NCBI GenBank assembly: GCA_003508835.1
Contig: PUFA01000143.1
Coordinates: 2,168,501-2,232,500, forward strand
Direction: 5' to 3'
DNA length: 64,000 nt
Source of the DNA: Eonycteris spelaea
Taxonomy: Eukaryota > Chordata > Mammalia > Chiroptera > Pteropodidae
The notes beneath the pieces were generated by a model. The model was given only the letters and a program-made list of their open reading frames with translations. It was not told the DNA's origin and made no database searches. Positions 1 to 10,481 of the stretch are shown one piece after another. How positions within the stretch are numbered: the first letter of the stretch is position 1; the number at the start of each line of letters is the position of its first letter. Both the position numbers and the translations under genes were made by a program.

Positions 1-1195
1 ACTGACTGAGCTAGAGAGAACTGGGTTGCAGACACACTTGGGAGCTGGAGAAAGAAGAAAGATCAGGGGAGTTTTGTTTTTTTTTTTAATTGCCGTGCAT
101 TGACAGGAAATGAGTCTTTATTGGAAAAGGAGAAAGATAAGATTGTTTAATAAAGCTTAGGTGGCTAGACTAATTATTTTCTTTTGTGCTAAATTGTTCA
201 AACTGAATTTAAATGTTCCATTCATTTGCCATATAATTACTTACCTTTGCACTTTATTTTGTACTCTGTAGATATTTTGCTATCATAAGTGGTATTCTTG
301 AGAAAGACGTAATGTTGGAAAGTTATTTTTAATGTCTTATACCAAGACTATATAGCAATACCATAGCAAAGCAACTGTAGATTAATACTTCCATTGACAA
401 TTATTAAAACTGATTAAAAATAAGATTAACAATTAGTTGGTTAAACAGCATATACTTATCTTGTTTCAAAAATTGGTAGGCAAGAGACTGAAGGATGATA
501 ATGGTTGCAAAGTGTCCACAATCTGGGCAAGGATACTAAAAAAACCAAATGAATAGATCATCAAAATAAAGTGTCAAAAGTGTTATGATAGGATTATTCT
601 ATGTAGGGTAGATATTGGGGAAAATGAGAGAAAAAAAATTCTTATGGGAGATGATATTTAAGCTTTAATTTCAAGATCCAGGACTAGTGAGTAAGAAACC
701 AAAGGAAGAAAATAATTCCATAAGCAGAAGAGACACAAAGTCAAAGAAGGGATTTTAAATTTCATGGGCAATTACTTGGGAATAGCCAGGATTTTTCAGG
801 ACAACCCTGTTCTCTAATATTTTATCTGATGTCCCCGTTAGAATACTTATACTTGTCAGATCTATCAGTGGCCCTGGTTTCCCTGACTACTCACAGGCCT
901 ATATGGTCTGGCTTTCCCCAATATGTTCCTGGATTTTCTCATCTACAGCAATTTTCTTCCTATTTTCTCTAATACCACCAAACTGCTTGTTTCTTATTTC
1001 CTACCACAATGCAGTTTCATTTTCTATACCTTTATTTATGGCATGCCCCACTGACACACTCTTTCTCCCAGGTGTCACCTCCAGTCCACTTCCTCTTACC
1101 TCTAGGTTAGATGCCCTTCGCCTGTGTAACAAATACACTCATTCATTTATTCAACACTTGCCTATCAAACATCTCCAAGAAATTAAAAATATTAA
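1..1195. other. Intergenic stretch, no gene seen
   Basis: AT-rich non-coding sequence with a T-run near 79-89. The 143-codon open frame starting at 903 has no recognisable domain, is rich in F, S, L and I as expected from T/C-rich DNA, and runs into the MIR element at its 3' end, so I do not call it a gene. Confidence 0.6.
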
Positions 1196-1196
1196 T

Positions 1197-1390
1197 TCTG
1201 GGACTAGATACCTTAAGTTTGAGTGCTCTGCCTCATTAAGTAGTTGTGTGAACCTGGGCAATTTGCTCAACTTCTATATATGCTCCATTTTCTTCATTTG
1301 TGAAATAGGGATAATCATAATACCTATCTTATAGAATTCAGGAGCAAATTAAATAAAATATTTTAAAGATATCTGTAACATTAATAATTC
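1197..1390 (+). mobile_element. MIR SINE, sense
   Basis: Shows the usual MIR order: a tail of the tRNA-related part, then the conserved core (tgtgtgaacctgggcaa, then a tract ending in tgtgaaatagggataat), then the 3' part with aggagcaaattaaataaaat. MIR is an ancient tRNA-derived SINE mobilised by L2 and long inactive. The divergence seen fits that age. Boundaries are approximate. Confidence 0.85.
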
Positions 1391-1410
1391 AAAATATTTA
1401 GCCATATTAT

Positions 1411-1441
1411 AATAATCATCATCATCATTATCATCATCATA
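1411..1441. repeat. (ATC)n-like short repeat
   Basis: Runs of atc and cat units directly after the MIR A/T-rich tail. Probably grew from the tail of the SINE. Confidence 0.7.
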
Positions 1442-1475
1442 CTGATTAACTATTGGTATGAGCCAAACTCTAAGC

Positions 1476-1560
1476 TTTATGTTATAAATAAGGTAATTGT
1501 AACCCCCCTCCCCAGCCTAATGTTTAAGTCTCAGACTAGGGTGATGCAGTACATTAGTGA
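1476..1560 (+). repeat. 85-bp direct repeat, copy 1
   Basis: An 85-bp segment beginning tttatgttataaataagg and ending acattagtga. It recurs at 1954-2038, offset 478 bp, with about six substitutions and no gap. The flanks outside the 85 bp do not match. I do not recognise it as a known repeat family. Confidence 0.85.
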
Positions 1561-1953
1561 AGATATAAATATACTCCTGCTATTAAGGATTTTGGCAGGA
1601 ATACATTTTTATCTTCACTATCTGTTGACAAACAGATGGATAACCAGAAAATAATAAAAGAGCATGAATTGTTCTATGATATGCAAAAAAATGATGACAG
1701 ACTTTCAAAAGAAGCAGCAGCCTCCTGCATTTTGTAGGACCATCAAGATGGATATTTCAATCTATTTCAAATCTACTCAGAGGACTACCAGCTATTTTTT
1801 TTACCCAGTCAAGATAAATTTGGCATTTAGGTATCAACATAAATCAGAGAAACTTATTATAAAATAATTATTGCAGCTGAGCATTAAATTTAGCTGATAA
1901 CAAGCATTCTTAGAAGGGAGAAGGAACACTTCAAACCCACGTAGCTCTACATA
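1561..1953. other. Sequence between the two 85-bp repeats
   Basis: AT-rich, with no recognised repeat. A 67-codon open frame at 1664-1867 has no identifiable motif and is treated as chance. Confidence 0.5.
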
Positions 1954-2038
1954 TTTATGTTATAAATAAGGTAATTGTAACCTCCCTCCCCACTCTAATG
2001 TTTAAATCTCAGACTAGGGCAATGCAGTACATTAGTGA
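1954..2038 (+). repeat. 85-bp direct repeat, copy 2
   Basis: Second copy of the segment at 1476-1560, about 93 percent identical by eye. The main differences are in the C-rich centre and at the tagggcaatg versus tagggtgatg site. Confidence 0.85.
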
Positions 2039-2545
2039 CTGTGTGAAGGGGAGAACCTACATTTTCTCAGTCTCAATTCAACACCCTTTCATAACTGCAC
2101 TGACATCTTTGTTCTTTCATTACCATGATTTGTTACAACCTGTGCACACCTCTGTTTCCTCAAGAAAAGTTAAACACAACTTTCCAGTCTCAAGCTCCTC
2201 ATTTGACATTCTGGTATCCTCTTCAGGGTTTAGGCAACCCCGATGTAGTCTTCAGAACTTTGAAGACACCTCCTGTCTTCTGCATGGTCAGCCCTGAGGG
2301 TACCAGTCCAAAATGACTCTTTCATTTTCCAATGTCCCTGCACAGAGTTTTCTGAACCTCTACTTGAGGCGCTTCATTGTAGTCCGTATCGGTTCATGTT
2401 TCATGTATTGTTTCACATACATAAGTGTTTCCTAAGGGAAACAACTAATCACAAGATATTTTTAAGTTGTCTACTCTATGCTATTAGGTATATGGAGATG
2501 CTCAAATACATATTGAATGGAACTGATTTAAATTAGGTATTCTTT
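2039..2545. other. Non-coding stretch, two overlapping weak frames
   Basis: Two overlapping short frames (1998-2297, 99 codons; 2125-2316, 63 codons) lie in the same DNA in different phases. Neither shows a domain, signal peptide or convincing start context. The DNA is less AT-rich than its surroundings and might be part of an unrecognised old repeat. Confidence 0.4.
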
Positions 2546-2962
2546 CAAAATGGATTAAAGTCTTAAGTGTAAGGCCTGAAACTATAATGTTTCTAAAACT
2601 CCTATACATGGTTCTTGATAATGATTTTTTGAATATGACACCTAAAGCACAAGCAACAAAATAAAAAATAAACAAGTGAGACTGCATCAAACCAACAATC
2701 TTCTGTGCAATAAAAGAACATCAACAAATACTGCTGTATAACATATAAGAAGTCATTAAAGAGTAAATCTTAAGAGTTCTCATCACAAGGAGAACACTTT
2801 TTTCTTTTTTTTTTTTTTTTTTTTATATACGAGAAAGTGGATGTCAGCTGAATCTGTTGTGGTGATCTTTTTACAATATATGTAAATCAAACAATCACTC
2901 TACTCCTTAAGTTTACATAGTGATGTATATCAATTATTTCTCAACAAAATTGGAAATAAATT
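2546..2962 (+). mobile_element. L1 3' end fragment, sense
   Basis: Matches the tail of L1 ORF2 (aaaatggattaaagtctta, then the aataaacaagtgagactgc segment) and then jumps to an L1 3' UTR with ttctcatcacaaggag, a T-run at about 2801-2823, a stretch resembling the standard aaatcaaacaatcactctac segment, and the end ctcaacaaaattgg. The last part of ORF2 is missing between about 2720 and 2745, so there is an internal deletion. Old and inactive. Confidence 0.8.
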
Positions 2963-3380
2963 GAATAAAGTATTAGAAATTACATTTTTTAAATTTAAGT
3001 ACTCTTCCTCTAAACTTTAAGTCATTTGGGAGAAAAATATATCTTTTTCATTTTTTCTATGATTTTGGGGGTAGTTTTGAAGGTCTTGCTTTGCTTCAGT
3101 TTTTAATAAACTAGTTATTTAAAGAAAATAATATACTCTATACACTTCATTTTTTCCTCAGGCTTGCACAAGCCATTCATTGTGCTGAGAATAGTCTTCT
3201 TCCCTTATTGCTTGGATAACATCTCTTTATTTATAAAGTCTTTACTAAGATGATATTTCTATGAGCCTCACCCACAAGTTCTGAGCATCTTCTATACTCT
3301 CTTCACAGCAACAATCGCATACAGCTAGAACTGTTTGTTCAGGGGTCTAATAGAAACTAGATTATCAGCTACTCAAAGGC
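2963..3380. other. Non-coding stretch
   Basis: AT-rich; no gene or clear repeat seen. Confidence 0.5.
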
Positions 3381-3470
3381 AGGGGTAGCTTCTCATTCAT
3401 TGTTTTATCCCTTGAATCTAATATAAGGCTGGACACATTCTATATGTTCAGTAAATAATTCATAAATGTG
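3381..3470 (+). mobile_element. L2 LINE 3' end, sense
   Basis: Resembles the conserved L2 tail: a 'gcaggg' region, then a tatcccttgaatctaat part, then gttcagtaaataattcataaatg, which corresponds to the usual CTCAATAAATATTTGTTGAATG ending. Ancient and diverged. Confidence 0.65.
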
Positions 3471-5344
3471 TAAATATAATTGTTGATTTATGGTATATAG
3501 ACAGACAGTGGAAGAGTGTGACCAGCCCTACATACCATTTTGCAGTTGAAAATAAAACATTCTCTCACCATATTAAAGCTTCTTATAAGACAAGTGGCTG
3601 TAAAATTGTGGTTTATTAAAAAGGTAACTTTAAATATCAATCCCAAGTAATAAATTTGATTGCTTTATTAGCAAGCTGTAAACATTGTTGCTCTTTGTAG
3701 CACTAAAAAAATATTTTAATAGAAATTATGAGAATACTAAAGTTCTTGGGGTTTAAATTAAAAAATGCTAACATGTTCACCAATCTACTATTATTATTTA
3801 AGAATGTAAATTCAGTAGGTTGGGAGGTAGAGATGGTAGGTGTCCTTTTTTTTTTTCTTTTTTGATTTCTTCTTTCTTTTTTTTTCTCTTTTTAAAATGG
3901 ATATACTGATACTTTTATTTGTTAATTCTTGACCTCCTTACATATTTTTACGTACAAAAAGTGTTTTATTTTTGTTTTTCTGCTCTATCATAGAACAATG
4001 TTCTAATAATATGTCATTTTTTAACAATTTGGCCTATTCTTTTTCTCTTCTTATCATACCATAATAACACTATCAAAATACACGCATCGAGATTTTGATT
4101 TTAAATGCTTTTATTTATGTACCTGATTGTTCCATAAGATTCTAGAAAGGTTTAAACATTTGTCTTCCTTTTCCCTTTGCACTGTTTGCTCTTACTTCTA
4201 ATTATTTTGTAATATCTGTTTGTTTAAAAGTCTTTTTTAAATTTTAATAAGTAAAAAATTTTAAGATAAAGAACTGAACTCTAGTAGGTTTCTTATACAT
4301 TTTAAACTTAAAAAAAATCTGAGGGTACTTTTCCCCTCAATTTTTAAATTTGCATTTATTTTCAGGAAAATCTCTCCATTTTGTTTTTGGCCAGGAGTAC
4401 TTAAGTCAGAGCTTGTCAGGGTCTCCATCTTTCCTATACAAAAATGGGAAGGTTAACCACTACTGTTATTGTGGAGAATGGTGAGTTAATGCCTGGAAGG
4501 AGTTTTGAATACTTGAGTAAAGATTAGCTTGGTGAAACTATGATTAGCTGATGTGTGAATGTCGCATGACTGCTGCATGCATCTTGCATAATATTCTAAG
4601 ATATACAAAAATATATATCACTGGATAAAGGCAGGACAAGGAGAGCAAGTAGTACCCAAAAACAAATTGTATGTCCATTCTTGTCTTCATTCCAAGTATT
4701 CTTAGTAACTCCTGCTAATCCTAGCTGGCATCTATCTTCCAGTGTTTTTATCAAGCAATAGAGTCACAATGTATATAACAAAGAAAATGTTCATATTTTC
4801 ATTTGTCATGTTCAATTTTTTAAAATACCCTGTTCAAAGTTGGTTCTAGAGCAAGTTGCTGAGTAGAGGAGAATGACCTCTGGAAACCCCCAACTTATTT
4901 TTTCTTCCTTTTTATTTTCTACCCAGTGGTATTCTCAGTCTTTCATAATCCACTTCATTTGCCCATTCTATCAAAACTATCTACATCTCTTCACATTCTT
5001 AATCAAAATTTTACATTTAAAACTCAGGAGAGGATTTTGTAGAATCATTCATAACAAAATTAAAAAGTATAAAATCAATGTTTTGTTATTACAAAGAACC
5101 AAGCACAAAAAACCTGACAGCAATGAAAAATGAATCTATTGATGTTCTGAGGTTAAGAATAATCTTTTCAATTCAATTTATATTACACCTCAATGACCTC
5201 AACTAATAGTGTTAAATATGTGTAATAACTTTTGATACTTTTAAAAAGCCTATCATTTTCTTCAGGGAATTTTTAGAATCTCATAGTAGTTATCTCGTTA
5301 AATAGCTGGGCTAGCAATAACTAGGTAAGGCAGTGAGGATACAG
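3471..5344. other. AT-rich non-coding stretch with a pyrimidine tract
   Basis: No gene seen. A pyrimidine-rich tract (T with interspersed C) lies at 3844-3894. The 86-codon frame at 4873-5133 has no recognisable motif. Part of this may be degraded repeat that I cannot name. Confidence 0.5.
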
Positions 5345-5475
5345 ATGCTGAAGCTGAATGCCTGCATTTAATTACCATCTCTGCTACTCAATACATGTGC
5401 AAATTTAGGCAAGTCATATAACTTCTTGAGACAGATGAAAATAATACTCATCTCACTATAAATGTCCATTAGATC
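5345..5475 (+). mobile_element. MIR SINE, sense
   Basis: Contains tctgctactcaatacatg followed by the core gcaaatttaggcaagtcata and an acttcttgag segment, then an aatactcatctcac region. This matches the MIR order with heavy divergence. Confidence 0.7.
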
Positions 5476-5499
5476 AAATGGTTGATAGTATTTTTCAAG

Positions 5500-5954
5500 T
5501 TTTCTATTTCTTTTTTTTTAAGTTTTTGTTTAATTGTTGTTTCAGTGACTGAAAGAAGAGTATTAAAATCTCTTACTATGATCTTGGTGTTGTCTATTGT
5601 CCCCCTTAATTCTGTCAATTTATGCTGTATATATTTTGAGGCACCCTTTTAATTGCATACACACTGATAATGATTTTTTCTGATGAATTATCTTTTTTAA
5701 TTTTTAAAGTTTATTTTCTTTATATTTGATAATACACTTTGTCTCAAAATTCCTTGATACTAATATTAACATAACCACTCCAGTCTTTCATGATTATTGT
5801 CTTTTAGCATATTTTACTCTGTTCATTTACTTTCTACCTATCTGTGTTTTTATACTTAAAATATAAATCTCACACAGTAACATCTTGGTTTATAAAATTC
5901 ACTCTGTCAATCTCTGCATTTTAGTTTGAGGTGTTAGACAATTAGTACATCTAT
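5500..5954 (-). mobile_element. Old L1 fragment, ORF2 endonuclease region, antisense
   Basis: Read on the minus strand this is the start of L1 ORF2 (endonuclease part). On the plus strand it shows the familiar antisense blocks: tattaaaatctcttactatg, gttgtctattgtcccccttaa, the tttgtctcaaaattcc block and tcaatctctgcattttag. It is followed by an LTR at 5955 and then by a further L1 minus-strand block at 6204, so the LTR probably inserted into, or replaced part of, one L1. Confidence 0.75.
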
Positions 5955-6203
5955 TGTTGAATGGTTGACTTTTCTCTGTGTGTCTGTGTCTACAAATGGC
6001 ATTTTCCCCTCTGCATCCATCCATATTGGTGTTCCTTATTTTATTCTCATAAGGACATCAATAATATCAAATTGGGGTCTCCCTCAGCTGCAGTATGTCC
6101 CCATTGTAACTTACATCTGCAAAAACCCAATTTACAATATTCATAGGTACTAGGGGTAGGATTTCACTATTTCTTTGGAGGGGACACAATTCAACCCACG
6201 ACA
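5955..6203 (-). mobile_element. MaLR LTR (MLT1-like), antisense, partial
   Basis: On the minus strand it begins with TGTCGTGGGTTGAATTGTGT, the typical start of MLT1-type LTRs, then the stretch resembling AGTACCTATGAATATTG, the TTTGCAGATGTAAGTTAC block, GATGTCCTTATGAGAATA and GACACAGACACACAGAG. Only the 5' two-thirds of the LTR is present; the 3' part is missing at about 5955. MaLR LTRs belong to the ERVL-related, non-autonomous retrovirus-like elements. Confidence 0.8.
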
Positions 6204-6450
6204 CCCTGCTACATATCACTTCTGGTGCTCTTTCTCCTTTTCTAAAAATCCAACTTTCCCCTGGTATCATTTTTCTTCATTCAGAAGAATTTTTTTTTAG
6301 CATCTTTTGTAGGGCAAGTCATAGGCAAGAAGTGCCTTGAATTTTACTTTAACTAGATTATATTTCTTTTTTTTTCACTCATTAAAGATAATTTCACAGG
6401 ATAAAGAAATATAAGTTGACAGTTACCTTGTTTCTTCACTTTAAAGGTGT
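6204..6450 (-). mobile_element. Old L1 fragment, ORF1 C-terminal region, antisense
   Basis: On the plus strand it reads like the antisense of the ORF1 tail of old L1s: ttcattcagaagaatttttt, the gcatcttttgtagggcaag block, aggataaagaaatataagttg and ctttaaaggtgttct. It continues, across the LTR, the antisense L1 at 5500-5954. The two flank an LTR, consistent with a nested insertion. Confidence 0.65.
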
Positions 6451-6587
6451 TCTCAAGACTGAATCATGAAGAAATAGAAAATCTGAACATAGCCATAACT
6501 ATTAACAAAGTTAAATCGATAATTAAAAATCTCCCAACAAACAAAAGTCCTGGGCCAGATGGATTCACAGGTAAATTTTACTAAACA
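6451..6587 (+). mobile_element. L1 ORF2 fragment (start of reverse transcriptase), sense
   Basis: Matches ORF2 near the beginning of the reverse transcriptase domain (gactgaatcatgaagaaata, then the ccagatggattcacaggtaa block). The next element, beginning at about 6590, restarts upstream of this point in ORF2. So this is a separate piece or the result of a duplication, not a continuous part of the next L1. Confidence 0.75.
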
Positions 6588-6589
6588 AT

Positions 6590-9500
6590 AAGTGAGTTAA
6601 TGATGACATCAAAGAAAAAAATTAAAAGATATCTTAAGACAAAAGAAAATAAGAACACAATGACCCCAAATCTATGGGATCCAGCCAAAGCAGTTCTAAG
6701 AAGAATATTCATAGCAAGACAGGATTACCTCAAGAAAGAAGAAAAATCTAAAGTAAAAGATCTAGACTTACACCTAAAGGAACTAGAGAAAGGACAGCAG
6801 ACAAAGCCCAACATAAGTAGAAAGGAGATCAGAGTGGAAATAAATGAAATAGAATCTGAAAAATACAAAACATCAATGAAACAAAGATGAACAAAATGAA
6901 CAAACTTTTAACGAGAGCTGTCAAGAAGAAAAGAGAGACCAAATAAATAAAATTAGAAATGAAAAAGGAGAATTAACAAGTGAAATCACAGAAATAAAAA
7001 AAATAAAGAAATATTATAAAGAATTGCATGCCAGCAAATCGGACAATGTGGACAAAAAAGGATAAATTCCTAGAAAAATACAATCTTCCAAGAAGAAACA
7101 GAAAATATAAACAGACTAATAAATACTAATAAAATTAAATCACTAACCAAAAACTCCCAATGAAAAAGGTCATGGACAACATGTCTTTACAGGTAAATTT
7201 TACCAAACATTTAGAAAAGAATCACCACGTATCCTTCTTAAATTATTCAAAAATATTCAAGAGGATGAAAAGCTCTTAAGTTCATTTTAAGAGGCCGGGC
7301 ACTATCTTGATTCCAAAATCAGACAAAGACATTATATATATCTAGTAAACATAGTTGCAAAAATCCTTAACCAAATATTAGCAAACCAAATTCAGCAAGA
7401 CATTAAAAAGATTATACACCATGATCAAGTGGGATTTATTCCTGGGATGGTTCAGCAATTGACATGCTACACCAAATAATGCCAATGAAAAATAAAAGTT
7501 ATGCTCTTATCAACAGATGCAGAAAAAGCATTAGATAAAACCCAATGAGAATAGCAAAATGAGAATAGAAGGAACATACCGCAAAATAATAGCAAAATGA
7601 GAATAGAAGGAACATACCGCAAAATAATAAAGGTTATGTATGACAAACTCACCATCATAGTCAGTGATGAAAAGCTAAAAGCTTTTTCTTTAAGATAAGA
7701 CAAGGATGTCCACTTTTACCACTTTTTTTTTCAACATAGCATCAGAAGTCCTAAGCACAGCAATCAGACAAGAGAAAAAAAAATAAAATGCACCCAAATT
7801 GGAAAAAAAGAAGTAAAATTGTCATTATTTATAGATAAGAAGATACTCTAGGGAGAGAACCCCTAAAAACACCAAAAAAACTATTAAGGCATAGATAAAT
7901 TTGTAAAGTAACAAGATATAAAATTAATATTTAGAAATTGGCTTAATTTCTATGCACCAATGACAAATTATCAGAGAGAGAAATTAAGAAAACAATCCCA
8001 TTGACAATTGCATCAAAAAAATACCTAGGAATAAATTTAAATAAAGAGCAAAAATACTGGACTTGGAAAACTATAAGACTTGAAGAAAGAAACTGAAAAA
8101 GATACAAATAAACGAAAGCAGATATGTGCTCATGAATAGGAAGAATTAACATAGTTAAAATGGCCATACTTCTCAAAGCAATATAGAGACTTAATACAAT
8201 CTCTATCAAAATACCAATGGCATTTTTCAGAGAACTAGAATAAATAATCTTGAAATTTATGTGGAACCACAAAAGACCCAGAAAAGCCAAGGCAATAACG
8301 AGAAGGAAGTACAAAGTTGAAGCTATCACACTACTTGATATCAAACTCTATCACAAGGCTATAGTAATCAAAACAGAATGGTACTGGCATAAAAACAGAC
8401 ACATAGATTAAAGGAATAGAATAGAGATCCCAGAAATAAACTAACAGCTATACGATCAATTAATAATATATGACAAAGGAGACAAGAATATACAATGGCA
8501 TAAAGACAGTCTTTTCATAAATGGTTTTGGAAAAACTGGACAGATATATGTAAAAAAATAGAACTCAACCACCTATTTACACTATATACAAGAAAAAAAA
8601 ATTAACATAGATTAAACACTTAAATATAAGACCCCAAAGGATAAAACTTCTAGAAGAAAACATAAGCAGTAAACTCTCTAACACTTAGTAATATATTTTT
8701 TTAGATCTGTCTCTTTGGGCAGGGGAAACAAAAGAAAAAAATAGACAAATGGGACTACATCAAACTAAAATTGTTTGCATAACAAAGAGAATCATCAAAG
8801 AATGAAAACATAACCTACTAAATGAGAGAAGATATTAGCCAATGATACATCTGATAAGGAATTAATATCCAAAATATATGAAGAACTCATACAACTTAAC
8901 ACCATAAAGACTAACAATCAATTTAAAAATGGGCAGAGGACCTGAAAAGACATTTCTCCAAAGAGGACATGCAGATGGCCAATAGACAAAAAAAGATGCT
9001 CAAGGTCACTAAATTATCAGAGAAATGCAAATTAAAACTACAATGAGATATCCATTCATAACTATCAGAATATCTATCATTAAAAAAAAAACAATAAAAA
9101 ACAAGTCTTGGTAAGGATGTGAAGAAAAAGAAACCCTTGTGCACTGTTGGCGTGACTGTAAATTAGTGCAGCTGTTAAGGAAAACACTTCAAAGGTTGCT
9201 TGAAAAGTTAAAAATAGAACTACCTCATGACCTAGTAATCCCACTTTTGGCTACTTTTCTGAAGAAATCTAAAACACTAATTTGAAAAGATATATACAGT
9301 CTTATGTTCATTGCGATATTATTTACAATAGCTAATATGTGGAAACAACCTAGTGTCCATTGATAAACAATTGGATATAAACAAGGTTGAAGTCTGCACA
9401 ATGGGATATTACTTGGCCATAAAAAATGAAAGCTTACCATTCATGGCAATATGGATGAACCTAGACAGTGTTATGTTAGATAAAATAAACCAGATGGATA

Positions 9501-9775
9501 AAGACAAATGCCATATGCCTTCACTTATATGTGGAATCTTAAAAATAAATAAATAAATGAACAAACAAAATAGAAATCAACTCATAGATACAGAGAACAA
9601 AATGATGGTTTCCAGGTAGAAAAGTGTTTGTGAGGCTGAGTGTTAAAGGTGGAGGGATTAAGAAATACAAATTGACAGTTCCTAAATAGTCATGAGGATA
9701 TAAAGTACACTACAGGGAATATAGTCTATAATCATGTAATAAGTATGTAAGGTGTCAGATGGGTACTAGACTTAA
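6590..9775 (+). pseudogene. L1 ORF2 remnant, codon ~230 to 3' UTR, sense
   Basis: ORF2 of L1 encodes an endonuclease and reverse transcriptase that nick genomic DNA and copy L1 RNA. This copy lacks the endonuclease and starts in the linker before the reverse transcriptase: the frame at 6600-6890 reads NLWDPAKAVLRRIFIA and then a charged helix. The full reverse transcriptase and C-terminal region follow with many stops and indels. At about 7817-7860 the catalytic F-x-D-D box reads FIDK, so the second catalytic aspartate is lost. The C-terminal domain is seen around 9000-9540 (frame 9353-9556 with YYLAIKNESLPFMAIWM). The 3' UTR runs to gggtactagacttaagg and stops just before the usual L1 end, where an antisense L1 begins. 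Dead element. Confidence 0.92.
7553..7628 (+). repeat. Perfect 38-bp tandem duplication inside L1
   Basis: The 38-bp unit starting agcaaaatgagaatagaagg occurs twice, at 7553-7590 and 7591-7628, with no mismatch. It covers the 'agaaggaacatacc' part of the reverse transcriptase region. Identity between the units, inside a much-diverged L1, indicates a late replication-slippage event. Confidence 0.95.
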
Positions 9776-9777
9776 GG

Positions 9778-10310
9778 TTATTGTATTCTTTATTTCAGAC
9801 TGATTCTTTTTTATGGTTTCTATCTCTTTGTGTAAATTCTCACTAAGTTCATGTATTCTTCCCCTAAGTTCATTGAATGTCCTTATAATCAGTGTTGAAC
9901 TCTGTATTCAGTAAATTCCTTGCCTTATTTTGTTTTGTTCTTTTTCTGGAGTTTTGTCCTGCTCTTTATTTGAGAATTTTTTTTTTCTCATTTGGCTGCT
10001 TCTTTATGTTTCTTTCTATGTATTAGGTAGATCTGCTATATTTCCCAGTCTTGGCAGGATGGCTTAATGTTATAGGTGCTCTGTGGGACCCAATGGCCTA
10101 GTCTTTCTGGTCACCTGAGCCAGGTGCTCCAGGTGTGTCTCTGGTGTGGGTGGTGTGTGCCCTCCTGTTGTAGTTGAGCCTTGATTTCTATTGGCAAACC
10201 AGAGGTTGGAATTGACTCTCAGATTGACTAGCTGTGAGGACTGGCTGTGACTACAGTGAAGAAGCTGTTGTGTATCAGCTGACCCCACAGCATGTGATTC
10301 CCTGTAGCAA
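9778..10310 (-). mobile_element. L1 5' fragment (5' UTR and start of ORF1), antisense
   Basis: On the minus strand this runs from the L1 5' UTR (tgggtcccacagagcaccta region) into the coiled-coil part of ORF1 (aagttcattgaatgtcctta and the attctttatttcagactg block on the plus strand). It is the same 5' UTR type as the antisense L1 at 26602-32385. It abuts the 3' end of the sense L1 at 9775 with no obvious tail. The 5' start is lost at about 10310. Confidence 0.8.
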
Positions 10311-10464
10311 GGCTCAAACTACAATAAGATGAAAAGGGCTTAGAAAAATGCCCAGAAAGCATGCTAGAAAATGTAGATCTCAGACAAACCCATTGAGAAC
10401 AGCTTTACAAAGTAAAAGGCAAAACCTGAGATAAAAAGAGAAATAATCCACTGTTTCAAACAAT

Positions 10465-10481
10465 AAAAGCAGGATATATGA
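10465..10481 (+). repeat. Target-site duplication, left, of half-L1 copy A
   Basis: AAAAGCAGGATATATGA, repeated as AAAAGCAGGGTATGTGA at 13643-13659 (15 of 17 match). It directly precedes the 5' UTR of copy A. Confidence 0.85.

Noticed and set aside
903..1334. 143-codon open frame on the plus strand
   Set aside because: Composition follows T/C-rich DNA, there is no domain, and it runs into a MIR element.
1476..2038. The 85-bp direct repeats as LTRs of a small element
   Set aside because: Too short, no TG...CA ends, no primer-binding or polypurine site next to them.
7943..8344. 133-codon minus-strand frame
   Set aside because: It lies entirely antisense to the L1 ORF2 remnant; its hydrophobic composition comes from the A-rich sense strand.
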